A stretch of DNA of 64,000 nt from Methylocystis iwaonis (GCF_027925385.1 NZ_AP027142.1:2214001-2278000), one strand, 5' to 3'. Shown: positions 17,168-26,635, numbered from the stretch's first letter. The notes: generated by a model not told the origin, from the letters alone. Translations and numbers: made by a program.

Positions 17168-17396
17168 CGTCCACTGATCATGCGCGGCGTTGGACATCAG
17201 CAAGGCGAGGAGCACGAGCGTCGCATCGCTGATAGATGCGCCGAAGGCGACCGTGATGGTGACGAAAATTGCGGATGCAAAGCTCCCGACGCTGGCCTCT
17301 TCGCCACGTTCCCCATCGGAGCCGGGATATTTCGCGCTGGTCAATTGACCCAAGCGAATGCAACGGCGGGGATCGACGTCGACGGCTCGAGGACCG

Positions 17397-17903
17397 TCAT
17401 TTCCCGAGCTTTCTCGACGTGAGCTTGAGGCTGTGCTTGCCGGTCTCGACGTCATATTCCAGCACAGCCCGCCGGGAGGGGCAGCAATGCGGATCGTCGG
17501 GAAGCCACCGGTTGCCGGACAGGACGACCTTGTTCCCGTCGACACGCATGATCTCCCCGAGGAAGCTCATGTCGCCAATTTCCGTGTCCCTAACGAGATT
17601 GCTTTTGCCGCGGCGCGTGACAACGAGATATTGGCCGTGTCTGTTTCCGCCCCCGCACATGGCGCTGTCGATCAATGTGATGTCGGTAGAGTCGCCGACA
17701 GGCGCAAGCTCCACCCGGGTGATGTATTCAGAAGCGTCGTCGACCGATTGGGGACAGGCGGACTGACGCGCGACCAGCCCGCCGCCCTCGTCCGTTTTCA
17801 AGGCGCGATCGACGGCCTCGCGCGCGCTTCGCAACTCATCGCCTTGCGCGACGCCGGATAAAAGCGGCAGCGCCATCGCAAAGATGAAAAGCCGCTTTCC
17901 CAC
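17397..17903 (-). CDS. exported protein of unknown function
   Basis: A 168-residue protein with a GTG start at 17903, behind GGAGTGAGGCG that overlaps the hisI stop. Residues 1-21 (MGKRLFIFAMALPLLSGVAQG) are a Sec signal peptide. The mature part has Cys residues at RQSACPQS, DSAMCGGGN and DPHCCPSRR, probably disulphide-bonded in the periplasm, and ends LEYDVETGKHSLKLTSRKLGK, resembling small LppP/LprE-type lipoprotein-like domains only loosely. It has no lipobox. Translationally coupled to hisI, but a metabolic link is not evident. Confidence 0.6.
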   Translation of the reverse strand: MGKRLFIFAMALPLLSGVAQGDELRSAREAVDRALKTDEGGGLVARQSACPQSVDDASEYITRVELAPVGDSTDITLIDSAMCGGGNRHGQYLVVTRRGKSNLVRDTEIGDMSFLGEIMRVDGNKVVLSGNRWLPDDPHCCPSRRAVLEYDVETGKHSLKLTSRKLGK

Positions 17904-17907
17904 CGCC

Positions 17908-18297
17908 TCACTCCGTGAAAATCAGCCGGCGCGCGCCGCCCTCGCTCGACAGACTGCGATAGAAGCACGATTTGCGGCCCGTGTGGCAGGCCTTGCCGTC
18001 GCCGCCCGCCTCGACCATCAACTGAATGGCGTCCTGATCGCAGTCAACGGACAGCGAGACCACGCGCTGCACCTGCCCCGACGTGTCGCCCTTGCGCCAA
18101 AGCGCATTGCGCGAGCGCGACCAGTAATGCGCGACACCTGTCTCGATCGTCTTATCGAGCGCGAGCTGGTTCATATAAGCGACCATGAGGATCTCGCGCG
18201 TCGCCGCCTCGACCGTCACGCAGACGATGAGGCCGTTCGCGTCGAAGCGGGGGGCGAATGCGCTCCCCTCCTCCAGCGCTGCTTTATCGTCGGTCAT
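17908..18297 (-). CDS. hisI: phosphoribosyl-AMP cyclohydrolase
   Basis: HisI opens the adenine ring of phosphoribosyl-AMP in histidine synthesis. The 129-residue protein starts at the ATG at 18297, overlapping the folE stop by one base (TGATG). The diagnostic [19 protein letters not shown] is followed by the metal-binding region [13 protein letters not shown] and [13 protein letters not shown], with the expected Cys and His residues. The length is that of the single-domain HisI without a HisE fusion. Coupling with folE is common in Rhizobiales. Confidence 0.94.
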   Translation of the reverse strand: MTDDKAALEEGSAFAPRFDANGLIVCVTVEAATREILMVAYMNQLALDKTIETGVAHYWSRSRNALWRKGDTSGQVQRVVSLSVDCDQDAIQLMVEAGGDGKACHTGRKSCFYRSLSSEGGARRLIFTE

Positions 18298-18998
18298 CAG
18301 CGCGCGCCGCGCAGCAGCGTGTAGAAATGCGCCTGCTGCGCGGGATCGTCCTGGAAGACCCCGGAGAACTGAACAGTGACGGTGGAGGAGCCCTGCTTCA
18401 GCACGCCGCGCATCGACATGCACATATGTTCGGCCTCAACCAGCACGGCGACGCCGCGCGGATCGAGATGCGTCTCGATGGCCTCGGCAATCTGCGCGGT
18501 CATGGCCTCCTGCGTCTGCAGGCGCTTGGCGAAGACGTCGACGAGACGAGCAAGCTTGGAAAGTCCCACGACGCCGCCCGTCGGATAATAAGCGATATGC
18601 GCCTTGCCGATGAAGGGCACTACATGATGCTCGCAATGCGAGGTGAAGGGAATGTCGCGCACCAGCACGAGGTCGTTATAGCCCTCCACTTCCTCGAAGA
18701 CGCGGGAGAGCACCTCATCCGGGCTCTCGGCGTAGCCCCGGAAGAACTCCTCATAGGCCTTGACGACGCGGCGCGGCGTTTCGCGCAGACCTTCACGGTC
18801 GGGATTGTCGCCAGCCCAGCGCAACAGGGTCCGCACGGCGGCCTCGGCCTCCTCGCGGCTGGGGCGTTCGAGCGCGATCTGCTCGGATTGCGGCGCGGCG
18901 GCGCGGTTCTTGGTCGAGGAGGTGGAATCGGTCACTTTACTGTTGCGGTCTTCTTCAAAGCTGGGGCGAACTAGAAAGGTCTTAACCACGTCGTCCAT
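18297..18998 (-). CDS. folE: GTP cyclohydrolase I
   Basis: FolE converts GTP to 7,8-dihydroneopterin triphosphate, the start of folate synthesis. The start is the ATG at 18998 behind GAGGAGG (233 residues); an ATG at 19016 is possible. Zinc and active-site motifs are [18 protein letters not shown] and the later Cys in [31 protein letters not shown] is the conserved substrate-binding segment. The N-terminal 40 residues are polar and variable. First gene of a folE-hisI-17397 transcript. Confidence 0.95.
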   Translation of the reverse strand: MDDVVKTFLVRPSFEEDRNSKVTDSTSSTKNRAAAPQSEQIALERPSREEAEAAVRTLLRWAGDNPDREGLRETPRRVVKAYEEFFRGYAESPDEVLSRVFEEVEGYNDLVLVRDIPFTSHCEHHVVPFIGKAHIAYYPTGGVVGLSKLARLVDVFAKRLQTQEAMTAQIAEAIETHLDPRGVAVLVEAEHMCMSMRGVLKQGSSTVTVQFSGVFQDDPAQQAHFYTLLRGAR

Positions 18999-19252
18999 GT
19001 GGAGCCTCCTCGACAATCGCGTCGCAAAACCCGCAACGCTCTCCCCCTGCGCTCAAGACGCAAGGGAAATTAACCTCAAATCGTCGCCCCTCACCCGAGA
19101 AACCGCGAGAATTCGAGACTTCGCCTGAGCCATGCAAAAATTGCGGCGCCTCGGCGTTACGCCGGGACTTATGCTTTCGCATGAGCCCTCGGGGTTCTAT
19201 ATAGAGGGCAGCGGGAGCGAAGGTAAGCCCCGCCCGTGAAGCCCGCGCCCAT

Positions 19253-19687
19253 ATGCTCGACAAGGTCTACAACGCCCGCATTCTGGAACTCGCCGGAAAC
19301 ATCCCGCGGCTCGGCCGCCTTGCGAGTCCGGACGCCACCGCCAGAGGCTATTCCAAGCTCTGCGGCTCGACGATCACCGTCGATCTCACGCTGCGAGACG
19401 GCAAGGTGACCGATTATGCGCATGAGCTGAAAGCCTGCGCGCTCGGCCAGGCCTCCGCCTCGATCATGGCCCGCAATGTCATCGGCGCGACGCCGGAAGA
19501 ATTGCGCGAGGCCCGCGAGGCCCTGCGGAAAATGCTGAAAGAAAATGGCCCGCCCCCGACCGGCAAATGGGCCGATCTCGCTCTGCTGGAGCCCGTGCGG
19601 GACTATAAGGCGCGGCATGGCTCGACCATGCTCGCTTTCGACGCCGTCGCCGATGCTGTGGCGCAGGCGGAAGAGAAGACGGAATAA
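19253..19687 (+). CDS. NifU/IscU-like iron-sulfur cluster scaffold protein
   Basis: A 144-residue NifU_N-domain protein. Scaffold proteins of this fold assemble Fe-S clusters on three Cys residues. Two are present, C37 in KLCGSTI and C62 in LKACALGQASASIM; at the third position the sequence reads KARHGSTMLAFDA, with H122 in place of Cys. This variant is common in a Rhizobiales clade whose role is less clear than IscU or SufU, so scaffold function is inferred. No isc or suf genes are nearby. It is divergent from folE. Confidence 0.8.
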   Translation: MLDKVYNARILELAGNIPRLGRLASPDATARGYSKLCGSTITVDLTLRDGKVTDYAHELKACALGQASASIMARNVIGATPEELREAREALRKMLKENGPPPTGKWADLALLEPVRDYKARHGSTMLAFDAVADAVAQAEEKTE

Positions 19688-19717
19688 AACGCCGCCGACG
19701 CCTCCGCCCTAGCGGGG

Positions 19718-20146
19718 TTAGGCGACCTCCGCCGCTTTGATCCATCTGGCGAAGGGCGCAGAGGCCGGGCCCGGAGCGGCGGCTGAGGGAGCGCGGCTCG
19801 CGGGGGCGGCGGCGCCTGAAGCGCGGGTCGCTGGAGCCGCGGCGGCCGAAGCGCGGACCACGGGAGCTGCAGAAACACGGGTCGCGGGAGCCGCGGCAGG
19901 GGCCCTCAGACGAATCGGCGGGGCCTTCTCTTCCGGATAGGCGTCGTGGACGACCGCGAACAAATGCTCGAAAGCTTTCAGCGCCTTCGGCCCGATCTCT
20001 TTCCTCTGCAAGCCTCTTTGAATGACGATCTGCTCATAGATGCTGAGCATCCGCTCGGTTCTTTCCAGCTCCAAACATTCGGGAGCCGCGGCGAACTCGA
20101 TTTTGAGGCGGGAACGCAACTGTTTGATAAAGGGCAAGGCTTGCAT
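19718..20146 (-). CDS. hypothetical protein with Ala/Pro-rich repeat tail
   Basis: A 142-residue protein from the ATG at 20146 with GGAG 8 bases upstream. The first 80 residues ([17 protein letters not shown] onward) look helical and soluble. The second half is a low-complexity tail built from degenerate units such as [10 protein letters not shown] and AAPASRAPS, encoded by near-repeated GC-rich DNA at about 19780-19915. No membrane segment or known domain. It converges with the scaffold gene and is divergent from ruvC. Function unknown; the repeat tail is probably a flexible linker or variable region. Confidence 0.5.
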   Translation of the reverse strand: MQALPFIKQLRSRLKIEFAAAPECLELERTERMLSIYEQIVIQRGLQRKEIGPKALKAFEHLFAVVHDAYPEEKAPPIRLRAPAAAPATRVSAAPVVRASAAAAPATRASGAAAPASRAPSAAAPGPASAPFARWIKAAEVA

Positions 20147-20247
20147 CGCGAATCTCCGACGAACATTCACTTTTTAGAAACCTAAGCTCTCCCCAGGCTT
20201 GCGAGACCACGCTCGTCACAACGGGAGCGTTTCGGTTACCCTCGCAT

Positions 20248-20757
20248 ATGCTTTCGCCTCCGATTCGCATTCTCGGCATCGACCCCGGCCTCAGAAACAC
20301 CGGCTGGGGCGTGATCGAGTCGCAAGGTTCGCGGCTCTCCTTCGTCGCTTGCGGGCGCGTGAAATCGGACGCTGCGCTCGACATGGGTCATCGGCTTCGC
20401 CAGCTCCACGAGGGCCTGATGGGAGTCATCGCCGACTATGAGCCTGATGAAGCGGCGGTGGAGGAAACCTTCGTCAACCGCGACCCGCAGTCGACGCTCA
20501 AGCTGGGACAGGCGCGCGGGGTGGCGCTAATGGCGCCGGCGCTCGCCGGGCTCGTCATCGGCGAATATGCCGCCAATCTCGTGAAAAAGACCGTCGTCGG
20601 CGCCGGCCACGCCGAAAAGGCGCAAGTCCAGATGATGGTGCGCGTGCTGCTGCCGGCGAGCCAGGCCTCCTCCGCAGACGCCGCCGATGCGCTGGCGGTC
20701 GCGATATGCCACGCCCAGCACCGGGGCGCCCGCGCGCTAAGGAAAGCGATCGGATGA
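20248..20757 (+). CDS. ruvC: crossover junction endodeoxyribonuclease RuvC
   Basis: RuvC cuts Holliday junctions symmetrically. The 169-residue protein has the family's acidic active site: D12 in [14 protein letters not shown], the Glu pair in AAVEETFVN, and the C-terminal Asp residues in [31 protein letters not shown] is the DNA-binding helix. Length is typical. It is followed with a 4-base overlap (ATGA) by a small exported protein and then ruvA; ruvB is displaced 2.7 kb downstream. Confidence 0.96.
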   Translation: MLSPPIRILGIDPGLRNTGWGVIESQGSRLSFVACGRVKSDAALDMGHRLRQLHEGLMGVIADYEPDEAAVEETFVNRDPQSTLKLGQARGVALMAPALAGLVIGEYAANLVKKTVVGAGHAEKAQVQMMVRVLLPASQASSADAADALAVAICHAQHRGARALRKAIG

Positions 20758-21146
20758 AAAATACGCTCCTCTACGCGGCGCTCGCCGCCGTATTCTCGGG
20801 TAAGGTCTTGCCCTGCCCAGCCCTGGCCGCCTCGGCCGGAAAGGACTCGCCGGTCGGTCGCTATGCGCTCGACGGCGCGGCCTGCAAGGCCAAGGACTAT
20901 TTCGTCACCCTCACGGACGACGCCGTCACTCTGCCGACCCTCGGCTGCAAGGGCGTCTCCTATGACCAGACGGAGAACAAGGGCGGCCGCGCGGTCTATG
21001 CGGTGACGGCCCGCTCTTGTCTGGGCGAGGAGCCGGGCCAGCCGCGCAAGGAGAGCTTCACCCTCGTCCTCGACGCCGCCGGCCTGCAAATCCTCTGGGC
21101 CGACGGCGCCAAAAGCGCGGTCTTCATGCGCTGCGGCAAACTGTGA
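20754..21146 (+). CDS. small exported protein within the ruv operon
   Basis: A 130-residue protein whose ATG overlaps the ruvC stop. Residues 1-25 or so form a signal peptide ending near PALAASAG. The mature domain starts [22 protein letters not shown] and has four Cys residues (AACKA, GCKG, SCLG, MRCGKL), probably two disulphides. I do not recognise a named family; such a gene between ruvC and ruvA is seen in some Rhizobiales. A link to recombination is unlikely given its periplasmic destination; the coupling is probably for expression only. Confidence 0.65.
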   Translation: MKNTLLYAALAAVFSGKVLPCPALAASAGKDSPVGRYALDGAACKAKDYFVTLTDDAVTLPTLGCKGVSYDQTENKGGRAVYAVTARSCLGEEPGQPRKESFTLVLDAAGLQILWADGAKSAVFMRCGKL

Positions 21147-21156
21147 TCGGCCCGTC

Positions 21157-21777
21157 ATGATCGGCAAGCTCAAGGGCCTCATCGATAGCTATGGCGAAGA
21201 TTACGTTATCCTCGATGTGAATGGCGTCGGCTATGTCGTGCATTGCTCGGGCCGCACGCTGCAGAAGCTGCCGCGTCCCGGCGAGGCGGCGGCGCTCTCG
21301 ATCGAGACGCAAGTGCGCGAGGATGCGATCAGGCTCTTCGGCTTCGAGGCCGAGGCCGAACGCGAATGGTTCAAGCTGTTGCAGACGGTTCAGGGCGTCG
21401 GCTCGAAAGTGGCGCTCGGGATTCTTTCAATCCTATCGGTGTCCGAGCTCGGCTCCGCCATAGCGACGCAGGACAAGGCCATGGTGGCGCGCGCCTCTGG
21501 CGTCGGGCCGAAGCTTGCCGCCCGTATCGTCGCGGAGCTGAAGGATAAGGCGCCGGCCTTCGCCTCTATCGACCCTGTAGTGGCGAAGCTCGCCGGCGCC
21601 GATGAAGACGCGAGCTCCCCCTCCGCCGTGCGCGACGCCATTTCGGCGCTGGTCAATCTCGGCTACGCCCGCCCCCAGGCCGCCGCCGCCGTCGCCGCGA
21701 GCGTAAAGGCGCTTGGCGAAGGCGCGGAGACGGGGGCGCTGATCCGTCAGGGGCTCAAGGAGCTGGCGAAGGCGTGA
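21157..21777 (+). CDS. ruvA: Holliday junction branch migration protein RuvA
   Basis: RuvA binds the four-way junction as a tetramer and loads the RuvB motor. The 206-residue protein has the N-terminal OB domain ([20 protein letters not shown]), two helix-hairpin-helix motifs ([18 protein letters not shown] and [19 protein letters not shown]) and the C-terminal RuvB-contact domain ([18 protein letters not shown]). It begins 10 bases after the small exported protein. Its usual partner ruvB is interrupted from it by a repeat, an exported protein, an IS3 element and a Uma2 gene. Confidence 0.96.
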   Translation: MIGKLKGLIDSYGEDYVILDVNGVGYVVHCSGRTLQKLPRPGEAAALSIETQVREDAIRLFGFEAEAEREWFKLLQTVQGVGSKVALGILSILSVSELGSAIATQDKAMVARASGVGPKLAARIVAELKDKAPAFASIDPVVAKLAGADEDASSPSAVRDAISALVNLGYARPQAAAAVAASVKALGEGAETGALIRQGLKELAKA

Positions 21778-21786
21778 GCGGACGCG

Positions 21787-21942
21787 CCCTCATCCGACCC
21801 TCGCTAACGCGAGGGCCACCTTCTCCCGCTTGCGGGAGAAGGGGTCGCGTTGAAAGGTAAGTGATCCACGATCTTGCAGCTTTTCTCCTTCTCCCGTTTA
21901 CGGGAGAAGGTGGCCCCTGCGTCAGCAGGGGTCGGATGAGGG
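21787..21942. repeat. palindromic repeat, family D, between convergent genes
   Basis: Outer arms CCCTCATCCGACCC and GGGTCGGATGAGGG enclose inner arms (CCACCTTCTCCCGCTTGCGG, CTCCCGTTTACGGGAGAAGG). A near-identical unit is at 44980-45131, again between convergent genes. It may act as a two-way transcription terminator. Confidence 0.8.
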
Positions 21943-21948
21943 CCCGCC

Positions 21949-22383
21949 CTACTCCACGTGCACATTCACCCGCTTCGTCCGCACCTCGCCATCCGAAAAA
22001 CGCAGCGTGAAAACGAACGTATCATCGCCCGCAAAGCCACGCGCCGGACGGTAGCGGATCATGGTCCCTGAGATCGGGCGGTCGTTGCAATAGGCGTAGC
22101 GGTGTTCGTCCCCATAGGCGATTTCACCCCGCTTCTTGACCACAGCGGCCCTGCCATATCTGGGCGCCTCGATGATCCAGGCGGCGGAATCCGCCGTCTT
22201 CCGGCATCTCGCCGACGTCGTGACGAAAGGCCCAAGCAAGGCGCCGCCGTTGCGCTCGATATTGGCGTCGACCGTCTCGGATGCGTCGGCGCTCAAAAGC
22301 TCGCCCGTCCCGGCCAGGGCCGGTCCCACGGCCGCCAAGCTGACGCCGATCGCCAAAAACAGGCGCGAGATATTGCAACGCAT
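21949..22383 (-). CDS. exported protein with Ig-like/cadherin-like C-terminus
   Basis: A 144-residue protein with a signal peptide (MRCNISRLFLAIGVSLAAVGPALA). The C-terminal half, SGTMIRYRPARGFAGDDTFVF and the closing VNVHVE, is the pattern of bacterial Ig-like or cadherin-like repeats found in large surface proteins, here as one module. Two Cys residues (ARCRKT, YAYCND) may form a disulphide. It lies between ruvA and the IS3 element in reverse orientation, so it belongs to the material separating ruvA from ruvB. Function unknown. Confidence 0.6.
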   Translation of the reverse strand: MRCNISRLFLAIGVSLAAVGPALAGTGELLSADASETVDANIERNGGALLGPFVTTSARCRKTADSAAWIIEAPRYGRAAVVKKRGEIAYGDEHRYAYCNDRPISGTMIRYRPARGFAGDDTFVFTLRFSDGEVRTKRVNVHVE

Positions 22384-22536
22384 ATTTGCCCCCTAACCAA
22401 GTTCTCAACGAACCATCGAGAGGCACGGTAGCGGGACTGAGTCACCTAGAGCCGGCCTCACGAATTCGGACAGTAGCTTGAGTGGATTTTCTGCCTGACA
22501 GCGGCGAGGATTCTCGCTGCGAATCAGGAGCATTCG

Positions 22537-22845
22537 ATGACGAAGCGAAGCCGCCGGACGCATTCTCCGGCCTTCAAGGCGAAAGTGGCTTTGGCCGCGA
22601 TCAAGGGCGAGAAGACGCTGGCCGAGCTGGCGCAGCAGTTTGACGTCCACCCGAACCAGATCACGACGTGGCGAAGCCAGTTGCTGGAAGGCGCGGCCGG
22701 CGTTTTCGGGCAGGATAAGACGGAGCCGAAAGAGGCCGCCGTCGACCTGAAGGGTCTTCACGCGAAGATCGGCGAACTCACGTTGGAGAACGATTTTTTG
22801 TCCGGCGCGCTCACAAAAGCGGGATTGCTGAGCGCAAAAAGATGA
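22537..22845 (+). CDS. IS3-family transposase OrfA
   Basis: A 102-residue protein with an N-terminal helix-turn-helix ([20 protein letters not shown] then [20 protein letters not shown]) and a C-terminal leucine-zipper-like stretch ([19 protein letters not shown]). OrfA binds the element ends and is normally fused to OrfB by -1 frameshifting. The frame of orfB is indeed -1 relative to orfA, and GCAAAAAG occurs just before the orfA stop as a possible slip site. An ATGA overlap also permits reinitiation. Confidence 0.92.
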   Translation: MTKRSRRTHSPAFKAKVALAAIKGEKTLAELAQQFDVHPNQITTWRSQLLEGAAGVFGQDKTEPKEAAVDLKGLHAKIGELTLENDFLSGALTKAGLLSAKR

Positions 22846-23669
22846 TCGACCGCGATCACGATCTTTCGATCGCCCGGCAGGCGAAGGCGCTGGGCGTCGC
22901 CCGCAGCTCCGTCTACTACAGGCCGCGGCCGGTTTCGGCCGAGGACCTCGAGCTGATGCGCCGTCTCGACGCGCTGCATCTCGAACACCCCTTCGCGGGC
23001 GCGCGGATGCTGCGCGATCTTCTGCGGCGCGAGGGCGTCGCCGTGGGCCGCCGGCATGTCGCGACATTGATGAAGCGGATGGGGATCGAGGCGCTCTATC
23101 GGCGGCCGAACACGAGCAAGCCTGCGCCGGGACACAAGGTGTACCCGTATCTGCTGCGCGGGGTGAAGATCGAACGGCCGAACCAGGTCTGGGCGACGGA
23201 CATCAGCTACATCCCGATGCGGCGCGGCTTCGTCTATCTCGCAGCGGTCGTCGACGTCTTCACGCGGCGCGTCCTGTCGCATCGCGTGTCGATCACTATG
23301 GAGGCGGAGTTCTGCGTCGAAGCCTTGAAGGAGGCCCTGGCGAAATACGGCAAGCCAGAGATTTTCAACACGGACCAAGGCAGCCAGTTCACCAGTCTCG
23401 ACTTCACCGGCGTGCTGCTCGATGCGAAAATATCGATCAGCATGGACGGCAAGGGCGCGTGGCGGGACAATGTCTTCGTCGAGCGGCTGTGGCGCAGCGT
23501 GAAATACGAGGAGGTCTATCTCAAGGCCTATGACAGCATGTCCGAGGCGCGCGCCTCGATCGGCCGCTATCTGGCCTTCTACAACGAGGGGCGCCCGCAT
23601 ACGGCGCTTGACGGGCGCACGCCCGACGAGGCCTACTTCGGCATCAAGGAAACGGCGATGGCCGCATGA
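22842..23669 (+). CDS. IS3-family transposase OrfB (DDE integrase core)
   Basis: A 275-residue catalytic subunit. The N-terminal part ([17 protein letters not shown]) is the HTH_21-type region, followed by the retroviral-integrase-like core with D120 ([10 protein letters not shown]), D178 ([10 protein letters not shown]) and E214 ([11 protein letters not shown]), a D-D-(35)-E spacing. The C-terminus has [19 protein letters not shown]. All catalytic residues are present. It follows orfA with a 4-base overlap. Confidence 0.95.
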   Translation: MIDRDHDLSIARQAKALGVARSSVYYRPRPVSAEDLELMRRLDALHLEHPFAGARMLRDLLRREGVAVGRRHVATLMKRMGIEALYRRPNTSKPAPGHKVYPYLLRGVKIERPNQVWATDISYIPMRRGFVYLAAVVDVFTRRVLSHRVSITMEAEFCVEALKEALAKYGKPEIFNTDQGSQFTSLDFTGVLLDAKISISMDGKGAWRDNVFVERLWRSVKYEEVYLKAYDSMSEARASIGRYLAFYNEGRPHTALDGRTPDEAYFGIKETAMAA

Positions 23670-23862
23670 CCATCGCCGTCGATTTTGTCGCAGCTCTGGT
23701 CGGGCCTAGGCCCTCCCGCCGCCGCGACAAAATCGAAACGCCCCGCGTTCGGCAAACCCCGGCAGAGATCCACTCAAAATCCGCGGGGAGCTGTCCAGAC
23801 AAGCGAGGCCAGCTCTCCTAACACGTTTGCCAGCGCACAATGCGAGCGGGGATGTAATGCGC

Positions 23863-24447
23863 TCAGGCGGCGAGAACGTCGCGGTAAACCTCCTCGAGCG
23901 TTATGTCGAAGCTGATCGCCGGCAGCCGCAAAATCTCCGAGGCGGCGGCGAGCCTGGGGCGCTCGAAGAAGCCGCCCTCGACCCTGTCGAAAACGTCGAC
24001 CGCGAAATAGTCCCGCTCGACCAGCACATAATGCTGAAGCGAGGGCAGCCGCCGGTAGAAGCCCCATTTCTCCCAGCGGTCGCGCTGGGCCGAGCCTTTG
24101 GAGACGACCTCGACAAGCACGACCGGATCGTCGACCGAGGTCGCGTCCGGCGGCAAGGGCCCGCATCGGACCATGACGTCGGGGAAGCAGGCGAGATCGA
24201 GCAGCCGTTCCTTGAGCCAGAAGGTCTCCTGGAAGGGCCGGCAATCCGAGCCGCGGCGGCGAAAGTCGTTCAACATCGCCGTGGCGATGTTCTGGCAGAT
24301 GCGGTTGTGCTGCCAGCGCGCGCCCACCATCATGCGCACGACCCGGCCGCCGATCAGCTCCCACTTTTCATCGGCGGGCTTGTCGGCCAAAAGTTCCTCG
24401 AAATCGTCGAGGGACATATACTCATAGAGCGAGGTCGGGCGATTCAC
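23863..24447 (-). CDS. Uma2-family putative restriction endonuclease-like protein (DUF820)
   Basis: A 194-residue protein from the GTG at 24447, which follows GGAG; an ATG at 24477 lacks a ribosome binding site. Uma2 proteins share the PD-(D/E)xK nuclease fold: here WELIGGRVVRM, FPDVMVRC with its Asp, and VVLVEVVSKGSAQRDRWEKW with the Glu and Lys. They are abundant in cyanobacteria and scattered elsewhere; function is undetermined and they may be linked to mobile DNA. It lies between the IS3 element and ruvB, convergent with the IS. Confidence 0.85.
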   Translation of the reverse strand: MNRPTSLYEYMSLDDFEELLADKPADEKWELIGGRVVRMMVGARWQHNRICQNIATAMLNDFRRRGSDCRPFQETFWLKERLLDLACFPDVMVRCGPLPPDATSVDDPVVLVEVVSKGSAQRDRWEKWGFYRRLPSLQHYVLVERDYFAVDVFDRVEGGFFERPRLAAASEILRLPAISFDITLEEVYRDVLAA

Positions 24448-24507
24448 GGCGCGGCTCCGTTTGGCGAAGAATAGCATAGCGCGCGCGCCGGCGCATTGGA
24501 GCGATCC

Positions 24508-25557
24508 TTGACCACCCCTCCCCGGCGCTTAGTCTCCCCCGAACAGCGCGACGACGACACCGATTCCAGCTTGCGGCCGCTGACGCTCGCCGATTTCACC
24601 GGCCAGGAGGCGGCGCGCGCCAATCTCAAAATCTTCATCGAGGCCGCCAAGACGCGCGGCGACGCGCTCGACCATGTGCTGCTCGTCGGCCCGCCCGGAC
24701 TCGGGAAAACGACGCTCGCGCAGATTGTGGCGCGCGAGATGGGGGTCAATTTCCGCTCGACCTCCGGCCCCGTCATCGCCAAGGCCGGCGATCTCGCGGC
24801 GCAGCTCACCAATCTCGAGCCGCGCGACGTGCTCTTCATCGACGAAATCCACCGACTCAATCCGGCGGTGGAGGAAATCCTCTATCCCGCCATGGAGGAT
24901 TTCCAGCTCGACCTCATCATCGGCGAGGGGCCGGCGGCGCGCTCGGTGAAGATCGACCTCGCCAAATTCACGCTCGTGGGCGCCACGACCCGCGCCGGCC
25001 TGTTGACCACGCCGCTGCGCGACCGTTTCGGCATTCCGGTGCGGCTGAATTTCTATACAGCGGCGGAATTGGAGCTGATCATCAAGCGCGGCGCGCGGGT
25101 CATCGGCGTCGGCATGAGCGACGAGGGCGCAAGAGAGATCGCTCGCCGCTCGCGCGGCACGCCGCGCATCGCCGGGCGCCTGCTGCGCCGCGTGCGCGAC
25201 TTCGCGGTTGTCGAAGACGCCGCCACGATCACGCGCGAACTTGCCGACCGTTCGCTTTCCCTCCTCGAGGTCGACTCGATCGGTCTCGACATCATGGACC
25301 GTCGTTACCTCGACATGGTCGCGCTGAATTTCGGCGGTGGCCCAGTGGGCATCGAGACGATCGCCGCCGCTCTGTCGGAGCCGCGCGACGCGATCGAGGA
25401 CATTATCGAACCCTATCTGCTGCAGCAGGGATTCCTGCAACGCACGCCGCGCGGAAGGCTGCTCACGCCGCACGCCTTCCGTCATTTGGGGTTGGCGGAG
25501 CCGGCACGGCCGGCTGGGCAGTTCGGGTTGTTCGGGTTGTTCGGGGAAGAGGACTAG
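24508..25557 (+). CDS. ruvB: Holliday junction branch migration ATPase RuvB
   Basis: RuvB is the hexameric motor driving branch migration with RuvA. I start at the TTG at 24508, which has GGAG at the right distance (349 residues); the TTG at 24496 would add four. [12 protein letters not shown] begins the AAA+ module; Walker A is [11 protein letters not shown], Walker [10 protein letters not shown], and sensor 1 is VGATTRAG. The C-terminal winged helix is [16 protein letters not shown] to HLGL. The last residues ([12 protein letters not shown]) are Phe/Gly-rich. Its stop codon lies within CTAG, where a degenerate IS element begins. Confidence 0.95.
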   Translation: MTTPPRRLVSPEQRDDDTDSSLRPLTLADFTGQEAARANLKIFIEAAKTRGDALDHVLLVGPPGLGKTTLAQIVAREMGVNFRSTSGPVIAKAGDLAAQLTNLEPRDVLFIDEIHRLNPAVEEILYPAMEDFQLDLIIGEGPAARSVKIDLAKFTLVGATTRAGLLTTPLRDRFGIPVRLNFYTAAELELIIKRGARVIGVGMSDEGAREIARRSRGTPRIAGRLLRRVRDFAVVEDAATITRELADRSLSLLEVDSIGLDIMDRRYLDMVALNFGGGPVGIETIAAALSEPRDAIEDIIEPYLLQQGFLQRTPRGRLLTPHAFRHLGLAEPARPAGQFGLFGLFGEED

Positions 25558-25838
25558 GGAGTGTGGACCAGCCTGATCCGTTCGCGGATCGTTGCGAGTT
25601 GCACGAAGCCGAGAAAGCTTGAAGCCAGCTTGTCATATCGGGTTGCGATGCAGCGGGAGTGCTTGAGACGGTTGAAGAAGCGCTCGATGCGATTGCGCAA
25701 CGCGTATTTGGCCTTGTCGACCGGCTTCTGGATCTTCCGGTTCGACTTGGTTGGAATGACCGGTCGGCCCCGCGCCGTTCGAGGTCTTTGCGGATGGCGT
25801 CACTGTCGTAAGCGGATCGCCAATGCAGCGGGAGGGGC
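25554..25838 (-). pseudogene. IS5-family transposase, C-terminal fragment with frameshift
   Basis: Translating the minus strand gives AYDSDAIRKDLERRGA, then after a frame change VIPTKSNRKIQKPVDKAKYA and NRIERFFNRLKHSRCIATRY up to SFLGFVQLATIRERIRLVHT. This is the C-terminal third of IS5-family transposases (IS1031/IS427-like), including the catalytic Glu in RIERFFNRLK. The catalytic core upstream is missing and the frame changes near 25770, so it is inactive. Its stop codon overlaps that of ruvB on the other strand. Confidence 0.8.
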
Positions 25839-26635
25839 CCAATTCACCCGAGACCGATGCTTTGTCGGTGCTTGAGCTCCGTGAACCGAATGCGGTTATT
25901 GAAGGGATCGATGACCTGTAGTTCTATCCGGTCGCCCTCATCCTGAAGTCCAGGCTTCATGTAGCGATAGTCCTGGGTCTGAAGTTCTTTGTGAAGGTTG
26001 CGGATGCCCGTCATGTAGACGCACATGTTGCCACCGGGGGTGGCATCTCCCGCATGTTCCGATAGGTGCAGCCTGAGCCCTGATCGCGAGATTTGCATGT
26101 AGAGCGGGAAGTTGTCGCCGTAGCAGTGTTCCCAATCGACGGTGAAACCGAGAAATCCGAGATAGAACTCGTTCGCCTTCTCGACATCTAAGATGCGGAC
26201 GATGGGTACCGCCTATTCGAGGGAAATCCCGTCGTCGGATCGCGCGGCCTCGTCATCATCGATTTCGCCGACAGGACATTCCAGTTCGACAGCCCGAACT
26301 GGCGGGCGATGATTTCCAGCGCCTCGCTGTGAGTGATCGTCGCCCCACGCTCGGCAAGTGCTTCCCGCATGGCTTTTGCCATGGCCTTTGCATCGCGATA
26401 GTCGCGCATGTCCGTTTCCTTCGTCACGGCGAAGTCTTCGTCAGCGCCCGCATTACCAACGCCTTCGCCCGACGGTTGAACGGTCAGGAAGGATTGAACG
26501 GGAGGCATTCGCCATGCCCCCTTAGGGGCGCGGGCTGCTGGCCGCCTCCAGCCATAAAGCCAGCTTAGCGATGGGGTCCGCCGTTGTCAGCAAAGAAGTT
26601 ACACAACGGATTTGGATTAGGTCTGTCCACACGAC
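25558..26635. mobile_element. degenerate IS5-like element flanked by CTAG, holding a broken glyoxalase gene
   Basis: A CTAG at 25554-25557 (containing the ruvB stop) and another at 26636-26639 bracket this 1,078-base stretch. The 21-base ends, 25558-25578 and the complement of 26615-26635, match at about 15 of 21 positions, sharing GTGTGGAC and ending CCTGATC/CCTAATC. The left part encodes the C-terminus of an IS5-family transposase; the rest is a frameshifted glyoxalase gene and about 200 bases of unassigned DNA (26410-26614). It looks like a decayed element whose transposase was partly replaced, or two remnants in register. Confidence 0.6.
25844..26409 (-). pseudogene. glyoxalase/bleomycin-resistance superfamily protein, broken by a frameshift
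   Basis: The first part (from the ATG at 26409) reads MRDYRDAKAMAKAMREALAE and HSEALEIIARQFGLSNWNVL, the N-terminal helical domain found ahead of certain VOC-fold glyoxalase proteins. The second part, in another frame, reads VPIVRILDVEKANEFYLGFL, then GDNFPLYMQISRSGLRLHLS, GRCHP-free LSEHAGDATPG, and VIDPFNNRIRFTEL, the VOC domain. The join needs a shift of one base near 26200; the VOC frame has an in-frame TAG just before it. Either a real mutation or a base-call error. Confidence 0.75.

Larger units (their letters stand above)
22466..23799 (+). mobile_element. IS3-family insertion sequence
   Basis: An element of about 1.33 kb with orfA and orfB. Imperfect terminal inverted repeats share GGACAG and, further in, TTGAGTGGAT and CTGCC (left 22466-22494, right complement 23761-23799), with a length difference between them, so the exact ends are uncertain and no clear target duplication was found. 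Both reading frames are intact, so it may be active. It sits between ruvA and ruvB. Confidence 0.8.

Noticed and set aside
25633..25842. A small frame on the minus strand over the transposase remnant
   Set aside because: Wrong frame relative to the recognisable transposase residues.
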